This document shows, in pieces, positions 27,174 to 35,885 of a stretch of 60,295 nucleotides of DNA (the first letter of the stretch is position 1; each line of letters begins with the position of its first letter). Position numbers and translations under genes: made by a program. A model generated the notes under the pieces. That model saw nothing but the letters and a program-made list of their open reading frames with translations. It was not told the DNA's origin and made no database searches. The stretch lies in NCBI GenBank assembly GCA_944321495.1, contig CALULP010000025.1:1-60295 (forward strand). The letters run 5' to 3'. The stretch comes from an uncultured Bacteroides sp. (GTDB lineage Bacteria > Bacteroidota > Bacteroidia > Bacteroidales > Bacteroidaceae).

Positions 27174-28775
27174 ATGAAAGCAAAAAAATATATCTACACT
27201 TTACTTGTCGCAGCAGCCACCCTGGGTACTACCAGTGGTTGCGTAGACCGCTTGGATATTCCGAAACACGGCAGTTTCGGTCTTCCCGATGAATATTACA
27301 AAACGGATGCTGAAACGATGGCGGGTGTTTCCTCCATGTACACCACATGGCGCAGCCAGTATTACAATTGGTATATGACCTTGAACTCCCTGGCCGATGA
27401 TACGTGGACGGGTGGAGGTTCACGCGGTGACAACTCCGACATGGAGAAACTGAATGAGTATACTTTCGACTCCAGCAACGGCATGATTTCAGGCCTGTAT
27501 TCTGGCTTGTACAGCCTGATTTATAAGGCTAACCTACTGCTTGAATATGTGCCGGGCACTACGGACGTGATGAAACAAGCCATTGCAGAAGCCAAGGTAG
27601 TACGTGCATGGAGCCATTTCTACCTGGTATCGTTGTGGGGCACGGCTCCTGTTATCGACCATCTGTTGGACGATAGCGAATACCACCAGCCTAATGGAAC
27701 GCCGGAAGGCACGTATGCCGCTATCGAAAAAGATTTGACGGAGGCCATTGAATCCGGAGCACTTCCTTCGAAAACGAGCCTGAATGATCAGGAAACCGGC
27801 ATTCGTATCACATTGGAGGCTGCCAAGGCTTTCTTGGGCAAGGCTTATCTGTTCCAAGGGAAATATCCGGAAGCAGCAGAGACTTTGGATGAGGTAATTG
27901 ATACGCATTTGTATGGCCTGTATCCTGATTTTGAGAACTTGCTCCATGTTCCGGCAGACAATTGCGAGGAATCGATCTTTGAGCTCCAGATGGCCAATGA
28001 CCCCAATCAGGTGTGGAACCAAATGAGCATGGTGGGTATCATGCAGGGTTGGCGCTTTGGTTTGTTGACTTTACAGCCTCAGGCCTATGCCACTTTTGCT
28101 ACTGGTACTTATGGTTTCTTTAATCCCCGCAAAGACTTGTATGATGCTTTTGTGGAATGGGAGGGACCGGACGGCTACCGCCTGAACAGTTCTGTGCGCA
28201 CCTATGAACAGATTCAGGCTGAAGGTGTCAGCGTGATGAACGGTGCCCAGTTGCCGGGTCATGAGAGCTACTTTATGTGGAAAAACCGTTCACTGAACAG
28301 TGACCTCGTTTACCCGAATCCGGGCTTCCAAATCGCTCAGCATTACAACTTGCGCATTATGCGTTATGCCGAAGTGCTCTTGATGGCTGCCGAAGCCCAC
28401 GTGATGAGCACAGACCCCGAAGGCAGGGCGTTGAAATACATCAACGAGGTGCGCCAGCGTGCCCAGTTGGAGCCGCTGCCTGCCGTAACGCTGGAAGACA
28501 TCCAGAAAGAAAAACGCCTGGAGCTTTGCTTGGAGTGCGTGCGCTACCAAGACTTGGTACGTTGGGGCTTGGCTGAAGAGGTAATGGGCGAACAAGGCAA
28601 GGAAATCCCTTCTTTCAATTCTATTCTCCAGCCTGATGGGGAAACGTATGAGGTTTCTGTAACATGGCCTTATAGCAACAAAGAATACGGTTTCAAGGCT
28701 CGCAACAAGTACTTGCCTATTCCGTTGAAAGAGTTGGAAGTGAATTCTAACATGGATCAGAATACAGACTGGTAA
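27174..28775 (+). CDS. SusD/RagB-like surface glycan-binding lipoprotein 2
   Basis: Surface lipoprotein of 533 residues, partner of transporter 2. The signal ends at Cys23 (AAATLGTTSGC), followed by V-D-R-L-D. SusD features are the N-terminal YYKTDAETMAGVSSMYTTW, TPR helix LEAAKAFLGKAYLFQGKYPE, and C-terminal EKRLELCLECVRYQDLVRWG and LKELEVNSNMDQNTDW. It shares the LDIP start and the LADD(x)nGGGSRGDN segment with SusD 1, so the two pairs are paralogous. Base composition is a little more AT-rich than susC2. Confidence 0.92.
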   Translation: MKAKKYIYTLLVAAATLGTTSGCVDRLDIPKHGSFGLPDEYYKTDAETMAGVSSMYTTWRSQYYNWYMTLNSLADDTWTGGGSRGDNSDMEKLNEYTFDSSNGMISGLYSGLYSLIYKANLLLEYVPGTTDVMKQAIAEAKVVRAWSHFYLVSLWGTAPVIDHLLDDSEYHQPNGTPEGTYAAIEKDLTEAIESGALPSKTSLNDQETGIRITLEAAKAFLGKAYLFQGKYPEAAETLDEVIDTHLYGLYPDFENLLHVPADNCEESIFELQMANDPNQVWNQMSMVGIMQGWRFGLLTLQPQAYATFATGTYGFFNPRKDLYDAFVEWEGPDGYRLNSSVRTYEQIQAEGVSVMNGAQLPGHESYFMWKNRSLNSDLVYPNPGFQIAQHYNLRIMRYAEVLLMAAEAHVMSTDPEGRALKYINEVRQRAQLEPLPAVTLEDIQKEKRLELCLECVRYQDLVRWGLAEEVMGEQGKEIPSFNSILQPDGETYEVSVTWPYSNKEYGFKARNKYLPIPLKELEVNSNMDQNTDW

Positions 28776-28859
28776 TCATACATTAAGCATTGTTTTGGGC
28801 TAAAAAACCACATTTTTTTTCGAATACAACATTTAAAAAAAGAATTGCTTACTGTGTGT

Positions 28860-28891
28860 GGGGGCATTCAAGGGCGACCTTGGGTGCCCCC
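28860..28891 (+). terminator. GC-rich hairpin after susD2
   Basis: GGGGGCA (28860-28866) pairs with TGCCCCC (28885-28891), with an inner CAAGG/CCTTG pairing. No T-run follows, so termination is uncertain. The ~90 bases ahead of and including this hairpin resemble the sequence leading into the terminator at 40114 (both contain GAATACAACAT and AAAGAATTGC), so they are copies of one element. Confidence 0.5.
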
Positions 28892-28939
28892 TGTCTTTGC
28901 CGTATCGGGAAGCTCAGGCAAAAGCATTCCAAAGGCATT

Positions 28940-29005
28940 TCCGCCAAACGACCGAATGAAATTCCGCCAAATGACCGAACGGAAATGCGCCAAATGACCG
29001 AATAG
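28940..29005. repeat. Three 23-bp tandem repeats
   Basis: The core CGCCAAAYGACCGAA occurs three times at exactly 23-bp spacing (cores from 28943, 28966 and 28989). The array lies between susD2 and the carboxylesterase operon and has no coding potential. Confidence 0.75.
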
Positions 29006-29161
29006 GTGCTGTAATATTGTGTTAATCAAAAAATTATAGATTAAAGAATAAGCAAGCAAAATAGCTGTCGGGAGCATGGGCATTAATCACTCATCACTAA
29101 CCGCTAATCACTCTTTTAAGCGTGCAGGCCGGTGTCCGGATGTGGGGGGAAGGGAAGTAAT

Positions 29162-29197
29162 TAAACAAATAGGCAAGCGTTTTGAACATACAGAACA
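29162..29197. promoter_or_regulatory. GAACA operator array 3 (upstream of the esterase pair)
   Basis: A degenerate unit TAAACAAATAGGCAA at 29162 and a good unit TTTGAACATACAGAACA at 29181-29197 are 21 bp apart. TGAACA at 29183 is 36 bp before a -7-like TAACATTG (29219-29226), which is followed by GCAC exactly as at array 2. Confidence 0.62.
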
Positions 29198-29255
29198 ATG
29201 GAAGAGGCATATTCTTGCTAACATTGCACGGAATAAACCATAAAACAACAATAGC

Positions 29256-30914
29256 ATGAAAAAGTATTCTTTGTTCTTCTTCTCGGCGGCATTTTTGCTG
29301 CTCTCTGCAAGCATGCCCTTGTCGGCATCGTCCAAGCAGAATACGCCCGAGACACCGGGCGAAATCATTGCCTCCAATTCGAAAGCCATTGCGCAGACTC
29401 AATCGGGCCAGGTGGCCGGATACATTGAAAACGGCGTGTACATCTACAAGGGCATTCCTTATGCCAAGGCCGAACGCTTCATGCCTCCTACGGCTCCCGA
29501 CAGCTGGGAGGGCATACGCAGCAGCCGTGCCTACGGGCCTACCTGCCCGCAAGCCAAGCGCACGGGCTGGTACAGCGATGAGTCGGCCTTCTCGTTCAAC
29601 TGGGACGACGGTTTTCCCGATGAGGACTGCCTGCGCGTCAACATCTGGACGCCGGGCGTGGGCGACGGGAAGAAACGCCCCGTCATGGTATGGCTGCATG
29701 GCGGCGGTTATGCTGCCGGCTCGGGGCAGGAGTTGCCTTCTTACGACGGTACCAACCTGGCCAAGGAGGGCGACGTGGTAGTGGTGACGCTGAATCATCG
29801 CCTGAACGTGCTGGGTTTCCTTGACCTTTCCGCTTTCGGCGAGAAATATGCCCAGTCGGGCAATGCCGGTCTGCTGGACCTTGTGGCCGCATTGCAATGG
29901 GTAAACAAGAATATCGAAGCTTTTGGGGGCGATCCCTCCAACGTGACCATCTTTGGACAGTCGGGTGGGGGTGGCAAGGTGACCAACCTGCTTGCCACTC
30001 CGGCAGCCAAGGGGTTGTTCCACAAAGCCATTGTACAGAGCGGCTCGCTGCTGCACGACATGGAGGCGAAGTACTCGCGCCGCATCGGGCAGCTGACGGT
30101 GGAAGAACTGGGCTTGAAGCCGGACGAGGTAGACAAGCTGGCCACCGTGCCTTACGAAGAATTGCTGGCTGCCGGTGAGCGTGCCATTGCCCGCGTCAAG
30201 AAGGATGCCGAGGCCGACGGCATGCCCTCCATGCTGCTTTTTGGCTGGGCGCCCACAGTGGACGGCAGCGTGATGCCCGCGCACCCCTTTGACCCGCAGG
30301 CGCCTGCACAGAGCAAGGATATCCCTGTAATGATAGGCACCACGCTCCACGAGTTTACCGCCAGCACGTATGTGCCTGCCTTGCGTACCATCGGGCAGGA
30401 ACAGGCGGTGGAGATGGCGCGCCAGAAGTATGGCGACCGTACAGACGAGTTTGTGCAGGCCTTTGCCAAGGTATATCCCGACTACCAGCCTAAGGATTTG
30501 CTCGACGTGGATTTCCTGTTCCGCCCCAATGCCGTGAAGCAGGCTACGCTGAAGGCGGCACAAGGCGGCGCGCCGGTCTACATGTACCTTTTTGCCTGGG
30601 AATCGCCCGTGATGGACGGCATCCTGCGCAGCACCCACTGCATGGAGATTCCTTTTGTGTTTGACAACGCTTTGCGCCACGCCTCCATGACCGGGGGTGG
30701 CGAAGATGCGCAGGTGCTGGCCGACAAGATGAGCCGTGCCTGGGTGAACTTCGCCAGGACGGGCAACCCCAATGCCGACGGCCTGCCCCAATGGCCTGCC
30801 TTTACGGCGGACAAGGGCGCCACGATGGTGTTTGACAGTGCCTGCGAGGTGAAGTACAATCCCGACAAGGCCTTGTTGGAGTTTGTGTCGGAGTTCCCGG
30901 GACAAGGGTTCTGA
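29256..30914 (+). CDS. Secreted type-B carboxylesterase 1
   Basis: Serine carboxylesterase of 552 residues (carboxylesterase family B, CE10-like). Signal peptide MKKYSLFFFSAAFLLLSASM. Family marks are GIPYAKAERFMPP, the EDCLRVNIWTP block, oxyanion HGGGY, nucleophile Ser236 in FGQSGGGG, and the catalytic His in the STHCMEIPFVFD block. Such enzymes remove acyl or aryl ester groups from small and medium substrates; a periplasmic site on imported acylated glycoside is inferred. It begins the array-3 operon, and the Fes-like esterase follows 36 bases downstream. Confidence 0.9.
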   Translation: MKKYSLFFFSAAFLLLSASMPLSASSKQNTPETPGEIIASNSKAIAQTQSGQVAGYIENGVYIYKGIPYAKAERFMPPTAPDSWEGIRSSRAYGPTCPQAKRTGWYSDESAFSFNWDDGFPDEDCLRVNIWTPGVGDGKKRPVMVWLHGGGYAAGSGQELPSYDGTNLAKEGDVVVVTLNHRLNVLGFLDLSAFGEKYAQSGNAGLLDLVAALQWVNKNIEAFGGDPSNVTIFGQSGGGGKVTNLLATPAAKGLFHKAIVQSGSLLHDMEAKYSRRIGQLTVEELGLKPDEVDKLATVPYEELLAAGERAIARVKKDAEADGMPSMLLFGWAPTVDGSVMPAHPFDPQAPAQSKDIPVMIGTTLHEFTASTYVPALRTIGQEQAVEMARQKYGDRTDEFVQAFAKVYPDYQPKDLLDVDFLFRPNAVKQATLKAAQGGAPVYMYLFAWESPVMDGILRSTHCMEIPFVFDNALRHASMTGGGEDAQVLADKMSRAWVNFARTGNPNADGLPQWPAFTADKGATMVFDSACEVKYNPDKALLEFVSEFPGQGF

Positions 30915-30950
30915 ATGCTTGAAGTTTAATTTGAAAATACATTCGCGACA

Positions 30951-31826
30951 ATGAAAAGAATTGTTCTTTTGGCCCTTGTGGCCTCCTTTGCTTGGGTTGC
31001 CCGTGCACAGTGGGGCGGACCGCAAAGCCGGGTGGTGACCGACACCATTTACAGTGAGATTCTGAAAGCGGACAGGGCTTACAGCATTTACCTGCCCAAA
31101 AGTTATGAAGTGGACAAAGACCGCAAGTACCCCATCCTGTACCTGCTGCACGGGGTGATGGGTACCAACGTGGGGTGGTTCCGCGACCAGCGCGCCAAGG
31201 ATGTGGCCGACCAGCTGATGGCTTCGGGCGAGGCGTGCGAGATGATTATCGTCAGCCCCAATGCGGGTGGCAACCCTTATGAAGGCGACTGGAACGGCTA
31301 TTTCAACATGCCGGGATGGCCGTATGAGGATTTCTTCTACCAGGAGTTCCTGCCGTACATCGAGAAGACCTACCGCGTCATTGCCGACAAGGAGCACCGT
31401 GCCATTGCCGGCCTGTCGATGGGCGGCGGAGGCACTACGAGCTACGCGCAACGCCATGCGGACATGTATTGCGCCGCTTATGCCATGAGCGCGCTGATGG
31501 ACATTCCCGAAGTAGGGGCAATGCCTTCGCAGAATCCGGATGACAAGATGGCCATCCTGAACCGGTCGGTGAAAGAGCACAGCTGCATCAAGTATGTGGA
31601 GAACGCCGACGAGGCCACGAAGGCACAGTTGCGCACGGTACAATGGTATGTGGACTGTGGCGACGATGATTTCCTGCTGGAGCGCAACATGGAGTTTGTG
31701 ACGGCCATGCGCAAGGCGGGCATCCCGCATCAGTTCCGCGTGCGTGACGGCGGGCATACCAATGAATACTGGCATACGGCCTTGTTCACTTGCCTGCCTT
31801 TTGTAAGCCGCAGTTTCGGCAAATAA
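30951..31826 (+). CDS. Secreted Fes/CE1-like esterase 1
   Basis: Alpha/beta-hydrolase of the esterase-D/feruloyl-esterase-like group, 291 residues, signal peptide MKRIVLLALVASFAWVARAQ. It has PILYLLHGVMG (oxyanion region), nucleophile Ser156 in AGLSMGGGG, an Asp in WYVDCGDDD and the catalytic His in RDGGHTNEYW. Unlike the esterases at 48412 and 54140 it has no N-terminal E-set domain. CE1-type relatives cleave feruloyl or acetyl esters from glycans. It is translated from the same transcript as carboxylesterase 1. Confidence 0.88.
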   Translation: MKRIVLLALVASFAWVARAQWGGPQSRVVTDTIYSEILKADRAYSIYLPKSYEVDKDRKYPILYLLHGVMGTNVGWFRDQRAKDVADQLMASGEACEMIIVSPNAGGNPYEGDWNGYFNMPGWPYEDFFYQEFLPYIEKTYRVIADKEHRAIAGLSMGGGGTTSYAQRHADMYCAAYAMSALMDIPEVGAMPSQNPDDKMAILNRSVKEHSCIKYVENADEATKAQLRTVQWYVDCGDDDFLLERNMEFVTAMRKAGIPHQFRVRDGGHTNEYWHTALFTCLPFVSRSFGK

Positions 31827-31879
31827 GTAATAACACTCAGAGGGAATAAAGTCAAAACCAAAACCCTCTGCATCTTTTG

Positions 31880-32177
31880 GGCGCGGATTACGCAGAATTA
31901 AGGGCGTATCAAATAAAATATAGTGCGGATGAGAATGTGACGAAATAAAAATGGTACGGATTCCCCTCCTCCCGGGAGGAGGGGTGGCACGAAGTGACGG
32001 GGTGGTAGGTGTAATAACTTATTATTGTTCAGCAGAATATAAATATTCCTACCACCTCCCCCTTCGGGTACTCCTCCTCCCAGGAGGAGGAGAATTCAGT
32101 TACTGATGTATTTCGGCATACCCTCATTCAGTTACCATCGCATTTTGATACGCCCTTAATTCCGCGTAATCCGCGCC
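31880..32177. repeat. 298-bp element with 34-bp terminal inverted repeats (MITE-like)
   Basis: The left end (31880-31913) and right end (32144-32177) are inverted copies with one mismatch; each begins GGCGCGGATTACGC and includes AATTAAGGGCGTATCAAA. An inner imperfect inverted repeat pairs 31969-32008 with 32047-32095 and includes the GC-rich hairpin CCCCTCCTCCCGGGAGGAGG. There is no coding capacity, and no clear target-site duplication can be seen at the ends. Confidence 0.7.
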
Positions 32178-32321
32178 TAATATTAGGACATACTGAACTA
32201 TTTCATGCGCTTTGCCCTTCCCCTGTTTTTTATCTCCTACCTCTCCTTTTTTATCCGGATTTCTGGCTTTTCCCCCTGCCTTACCAAGGGAATATGGCTC
32301 ACTTTCCCTTTTTTCATGTTA

Positions 32322-32370
32322 TATAGCAGGATTTGAACATAGGGAACAACTTTTGAACATTTAAACAAGT
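32322..32370. promoter_or_regulatory. GAACA operator array 4 (upstream of susC3)
   Basis: TGAACA at 32334 and 32354, with second half-sites GAACA at 32344 and AAACA at 32364, i.e. half-sites spaced 9, 11 and 9 bp. It begins with TATAGCAGGATT, as does array 5, and the following ~110 bp are homologous to those after array 5. Confidence 0.68.
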
Positions 32371-32681
32371 CCGGGCAAAGTACAAGACCTTTCAGAAAGC
32401 GTTCTGGAGGACATGTTTGAAGATTATGATAAGTATTTTGAAGATATTGTAAAATATAAAATAGTAACTTTTCTCACCTTTGCAAAGGAAAAGAAGAAAA
32501 TCGGTGCGACTGTTCGTGCCGCGAATCTATTACCATGTATATATAATGTATGGCTCTTCATTATTTATTTAAATATTGTGCGAAGCAAGGCGCGGGGGTA
32601 CCCACTGCATGGGGTGCCCTTGGGCTTTGTGGCGCAAAAGAGAGTTTGTAATCCTTATTATTAACCTTCTATTAATTAAAA
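32371..32681 (+). promoter_or_regulatory. Promoter and long leader of susC3
   Basis: A -7-like CACCTTTG lies at 32475-32482. The leader of about 200 bases that follows includes a 24-bp imperfect palindrome around 32596-32619 (GGGTACCC ... GGGGTGCCC) that could fold in the mRNA. A small open frame at 32413-32664 overlaps these elements and is not thought to be a gene, because its start region is conserved as non-coding sequence upstream of the esterase at 40385. Confidence 0.45.
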
Positions 32682-35600
32682 ATGCGAGAAACACGTATGA
32701 AAAAAAATGTGGTTTTACGTTTTTGTAACGTAGTTTTGTCATTCGTACTGGCACTTGCATGCATGCATGCAATTCCGGTACAAGCAGCTCCCCAACAGGC
32801 GAAAACGATTACGGGAGTAGTAACATCCGGTACAGATGGTTTCCCTCTGATTGGAGTAAGTGTCCAGGTGCAGGAAACGTCTACCGGTGGTATCACTGAC
32901 CTCGACGGTCGGTATTCTGTGCAGGCCGAAGAAGGCCAGACTTTAATCTTCTCTTACATTGGCTTTGTATCGCAGACCATCAAGGTGGGCAGCGCTTCTA
33001 CCATCGACGTGGTGCTGGCGGAAGACAACGAGATGTTGGACGAAGTAGTGGTTGTAGGTTACGGCGTGCAGAAGAAAAAACTGGTGACGGGCGCTACCGT
33101 CCAGGTGAAAGGTGACCAGATTGCCGAACTGAACACCACCAACCCCTTGCAGGCCATGCAAGGACAGACACCGGGTGTAAACATCACCTCTACTTCCGGC
33201 CAACCGGGTGAGGGACTCAAGGTGAGCATCCGTGGTTTGGGTACCGTAGGTAATGCAGAACCACTGTACCTTATCGATGGTGTGCGCGGCGATATCTCCA
33301 ACCTGAACCCTGCCGATATCGAGAGCATCGATATCTTGAAGGATGCCGCGTCTGCTGCCATCTACGGTGCGCAGGCTGCCAATGGTGTAGTATTGGTGAC
33401 CACCAAGCAGGGCAAGGAAGGCAAGGCAGTGGTTTCGTTTGACGGCTACTTCGGCGTGCAGAACGTGGCAAAGACAGCAGACGTGCTGAACACCGAGCAG
33501 TACATGATGATTATGGACGAGGCACACTACAATTCTACCGGGCTTCATTACGATTGGGACAGCTACAAGTCCATCCGCGATGCCAGCGGCAACTTGTATG
33601 ATACGGACTGGATGGGTGCCATGTTCAAGGACAACGCCCAGTTGCAGAGCTACACCCTCGGCGTGACGGGCGGTTCGGCCACTTCCACCTATGCCATTTC
33701 GCTGGGTTACATGTCGCAGGAAGGTATTGTTGGCGGCAAGGACGTGTCCAACTTCTCCCGCTACAACTTCCGCGTGAACTCTGAGCACAAGCTGTTCAAG
33801 GACCTGCTGAAGGTGGGCGAGCAAATCAGTTTCGTTTACCGCGACAAGACCGGCATTGGGGTAGGCGGCCAGTATGACAACACGTTGATGAGCGCTTTCT
33901 CGATGGCTCCGTTCGTGCCCATCTACAGCGACAACAACATCTACGACATGCCTTACAACGATACCTCCAATTCCGATTGGGATCCGGATGGCGGTAACCC
34001 TTACGGCCAGATGATGGTACGCCACAACAAGAACAAGAACGTGTACTTCTCCGGCAACGTCTACGCTGAATTACAGCCCATCAAGAACCTGAAGATCCGC
34101 ACTGTGTTTGGTGCCAATTACGGTACCAGCGAATCGCGCAACTTCAGCCCTTTGTACCAGTTCAGCACGATGGCTCGTAATACCCGTACCAGCGTTTCCC
34201 AAAACATGCAGCATGTGCTGGAACTGACCTGGACCAATACGGCCACTTACGACTGGAAGGTTGACGACCATGCTTTCAATGCTTTGATTGGTATGGAGTC
34301 TTACCAATACAGCGGGACGTATCTGAGTGGCGGTAGTGCCTCCTTGAAAGAAGGGTTCGACGATTGGGACCACGCCTACATCGCGAACGGCACGGCTTCT
34401 TCTACGGCTGATGGCTTGAGTGTCAGTGGTTATCCGCTGGACGAAACCCGCACGGTTTCTTACTTCGCCCGCTTCGGCTGGAACTGGAAAGAGACCTATA
34501 TGTTGAACGCCACAGTGCGTGCCGATGGTTCGTCCCGTTTTGCCCGCGGCCACCGCTACGGTGTATTCCCCTCCATCTCTGCCGGCTGGATCATGACGAA
34601 TGAGAAATTCATGGAAAACACCCGCAACTGGCTCGACTACTTTAAGCTGCGTGCCAGCTGGGGACAGGTTGGTAACCAGAATATACCTAACTATCAATAC
34701 CTGGCACCCATCACGTCAAGCAATGTGCATTACTATTTTGGTAACTCACACCAGAACTCATCTACCGAGGCTGCAGCCTTGGGTACCAACTGGGGCGCTT
34801 ATCCCAGCCGTTTGTCCAACGAAGAATTGACGTGGGAAACTTCCGAACAGACCAACATCGGTTTTGATGCCCGCTTCTTGGACAGCCGTTTGGGCGTAAA
34901 TTTCGATTTCTATGTGAAGAGCACCAAAGACTGGCTGCTTTCCGCGCCTATTTTGACTACTACCGGTACGGGCGCTCCCTACATCAACGGTGGTAACGTG
35001 AAGAACACGGGTGTGGAACTGGCCTTGACCTGGAACGACCAGATTGGCAAGGACTTCAACTACAATGTGACGCTGAACGGTTCTTTCAACAAGAACAAGG
35101 TAGGCAGCATCCCCACGGAAGACGGTATCATCCACGGCGCTACGAATGAGTTGTACAACAACGGTCCCGAGTTCTATCGTGCGCAGAACGGCCAGCCCAT
35201 CGGTTACTTCTGGGGTTATAAGACGGACGGCATCTTCCAGAACCAACAGGAAATCGATGAATGGCGTGCGGCAGGCAAAGGCTTCTTGCAGTCTGATCCG
35301 CAGCCGGGCGATGTACGCTATGTAGACGTTAACCCCGACGGTGTAATCAACGATGACGACAAGGTGAACTTGGGTAACGGTATTCCCGATTTTACCCTCG
35401 GCTTGAACCTCGGCTTCAACTACAAGGGCTTCGACTTCTCCATCGTGGGCAACGGCGCCTTTGGCCAGCAGATTGTACAGTCTTACCGCAACCACGCCAG
35501 CCCGTTGGCAAACTATACGACGGAGTTCTTGGACAGATGGCACGGCGAAGGCACCAGCAACCGCATGCCGCGTGTGACGGATGGCAACATCAACTGGGAA

Positions 35601-35870
35601 TTCTCCGACCTGTACATCCACAACGGCAACTACTTCCGCCTGAGCACCCTGACGCTGGGCTACGACTTCGCCAAGCTGATTAAGAGCAGCGCCGTCAGTC
35701 AGGCACGCCTGTACTTCCAGGTGCAGAACCTCTTTACCATTACCGGTTACAACGGCATGGACCCGGAAATCGGTTTCGGTTCTTCTTCCAACACATGGGT
35801 TTCGGGCGTAGACTACGGTTACTATCCGCGTCCCCGTACCGTTCTCGTGGGTGTAAATCTTAAATTCTAA
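32682..35870 (+). CDS. SusC-like TonB-dependent outer-membrane transporter 3
   Basis: Outer-membrane importer of 1062 residues. The start at 32682 (MRETRMKKNVVLRF) is used; ATG 32697 is an alternative with the same signal peptide, which ends near PVQAAPQ. It has a carboxypeptidase-D-like domain (ITGVVTSGTDGFPLIGVSVQ), TonB/plug region (DEVVVVGYGVQKKKLVTGAT; VSIRGLGTVGNAEPLYLIDG), and a barrel ending VLVGVNLKF. It is divergent from transporters 1 and 2, so it probably takes a different ligand or size class. susD3 follows after 15 bases. Confidence 0.93.
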   Translation: MRETRMKKNVVLRFCNVVLSFVLALACMHAIPVQAAPQQAKTITGVVTSGTDGFPLIGVSVQVQETSTGGITDLDGRYSVQAEEGQTLIFSYIGFVSQTIKVGSASTIDVVLAEDNEMLDEVVVVGYGVQKKKLVTGATVQVKGDQIAELNTTNPLQAMQGQTPGVNITSTSGQPGEGLKVSIRGLGTVGNAEPLYLIDGVRGDISNLNPADIESIDILKDAASAAIYGAQAANGVVLVTTKQGKEGKAVVSFDGYFGVQNVAKTADVLNTEQYMMIMDEAHYNSTGLHYDWDSYKSIRDASGNLYDTDWMGAMFKDNAQLQSYTLGVTGGSATSTYAISLGYMSQEGIVGGKDVSNFSRYNFRVNSEHKLFKDLLKVGEQISFVYRDKTGIGVGGQYDNTLMSAFSMAPFVPIYSDNNIYDMPYNDTSNSDWDPDGGNPYGQMMVRHNKNKNVYFSGNVYAELQPIKNLKIRTVFGANYGTSESRNFSPLYQFSTMARNTRTSVSQNMQHVLELTWTNTATYDWKVDDHAFNALIGMESYQYSGTYLSGGSASLKEGFDDWDHAYIANGTASSTADGLSVSGYPLDETRTVSYFARFGWNWKETYMLNATVRADGSSRFARGHRYGVFPSISAGWIMTNEKFMENTRNWLDYFKLRASWGQVGNQNIPNYQYLAPITSSNVHYYFGNSHQNSSTEAAALGTNWGAYPSRLSNEELTWETSEQTNIGFDARFLDSRLGVNFDFYVKSTKDWLLSAPILTTTGTGAPYINGGNVKNTGVELALTWNDQIGKDFNYNVTLNGSFNKNKVGSIPTEDGIIHGATNELYNNGPEFYRAQNGQPIGYFWGYKTDGIFQNQQEIDEWRAAGKGFLQSDPQPGDVRYVDVNPDGVINDDDKVNLGNGIPDFTLGLNLGFNYKGFDFSIVGNGAFGQQIVQSYRNHASPLANYTTEFLDRWHGEGTSNRMPRVTDGNINWEFSDLYIHNGNYFRLSTLTLGYDFAKLIKSSAVSQARLYFQVQNLFTITGYNGMDPEIGFGSSSNTWVSGVDYGYYPRPRTVLVGVNLKF

Positions 35871-35885
35871 TTTTGTAAAATACGA

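Noticed and set aside
31880..32177. Insertion sequence
   Set aside because: Inverted ends are present, but there is no transposase frame and no visible target duplication, so only a MITE-like repeat is called.
32413..32664. Plus-strand open frame of 83 codons upstream of susC3
   Set aside because: It overlaps the promoter and leader, and its first part is conserved as non-coding DNA upstream of the esterase at 40385. The translated sequence shows no domain and is driven by AT-rich composition.
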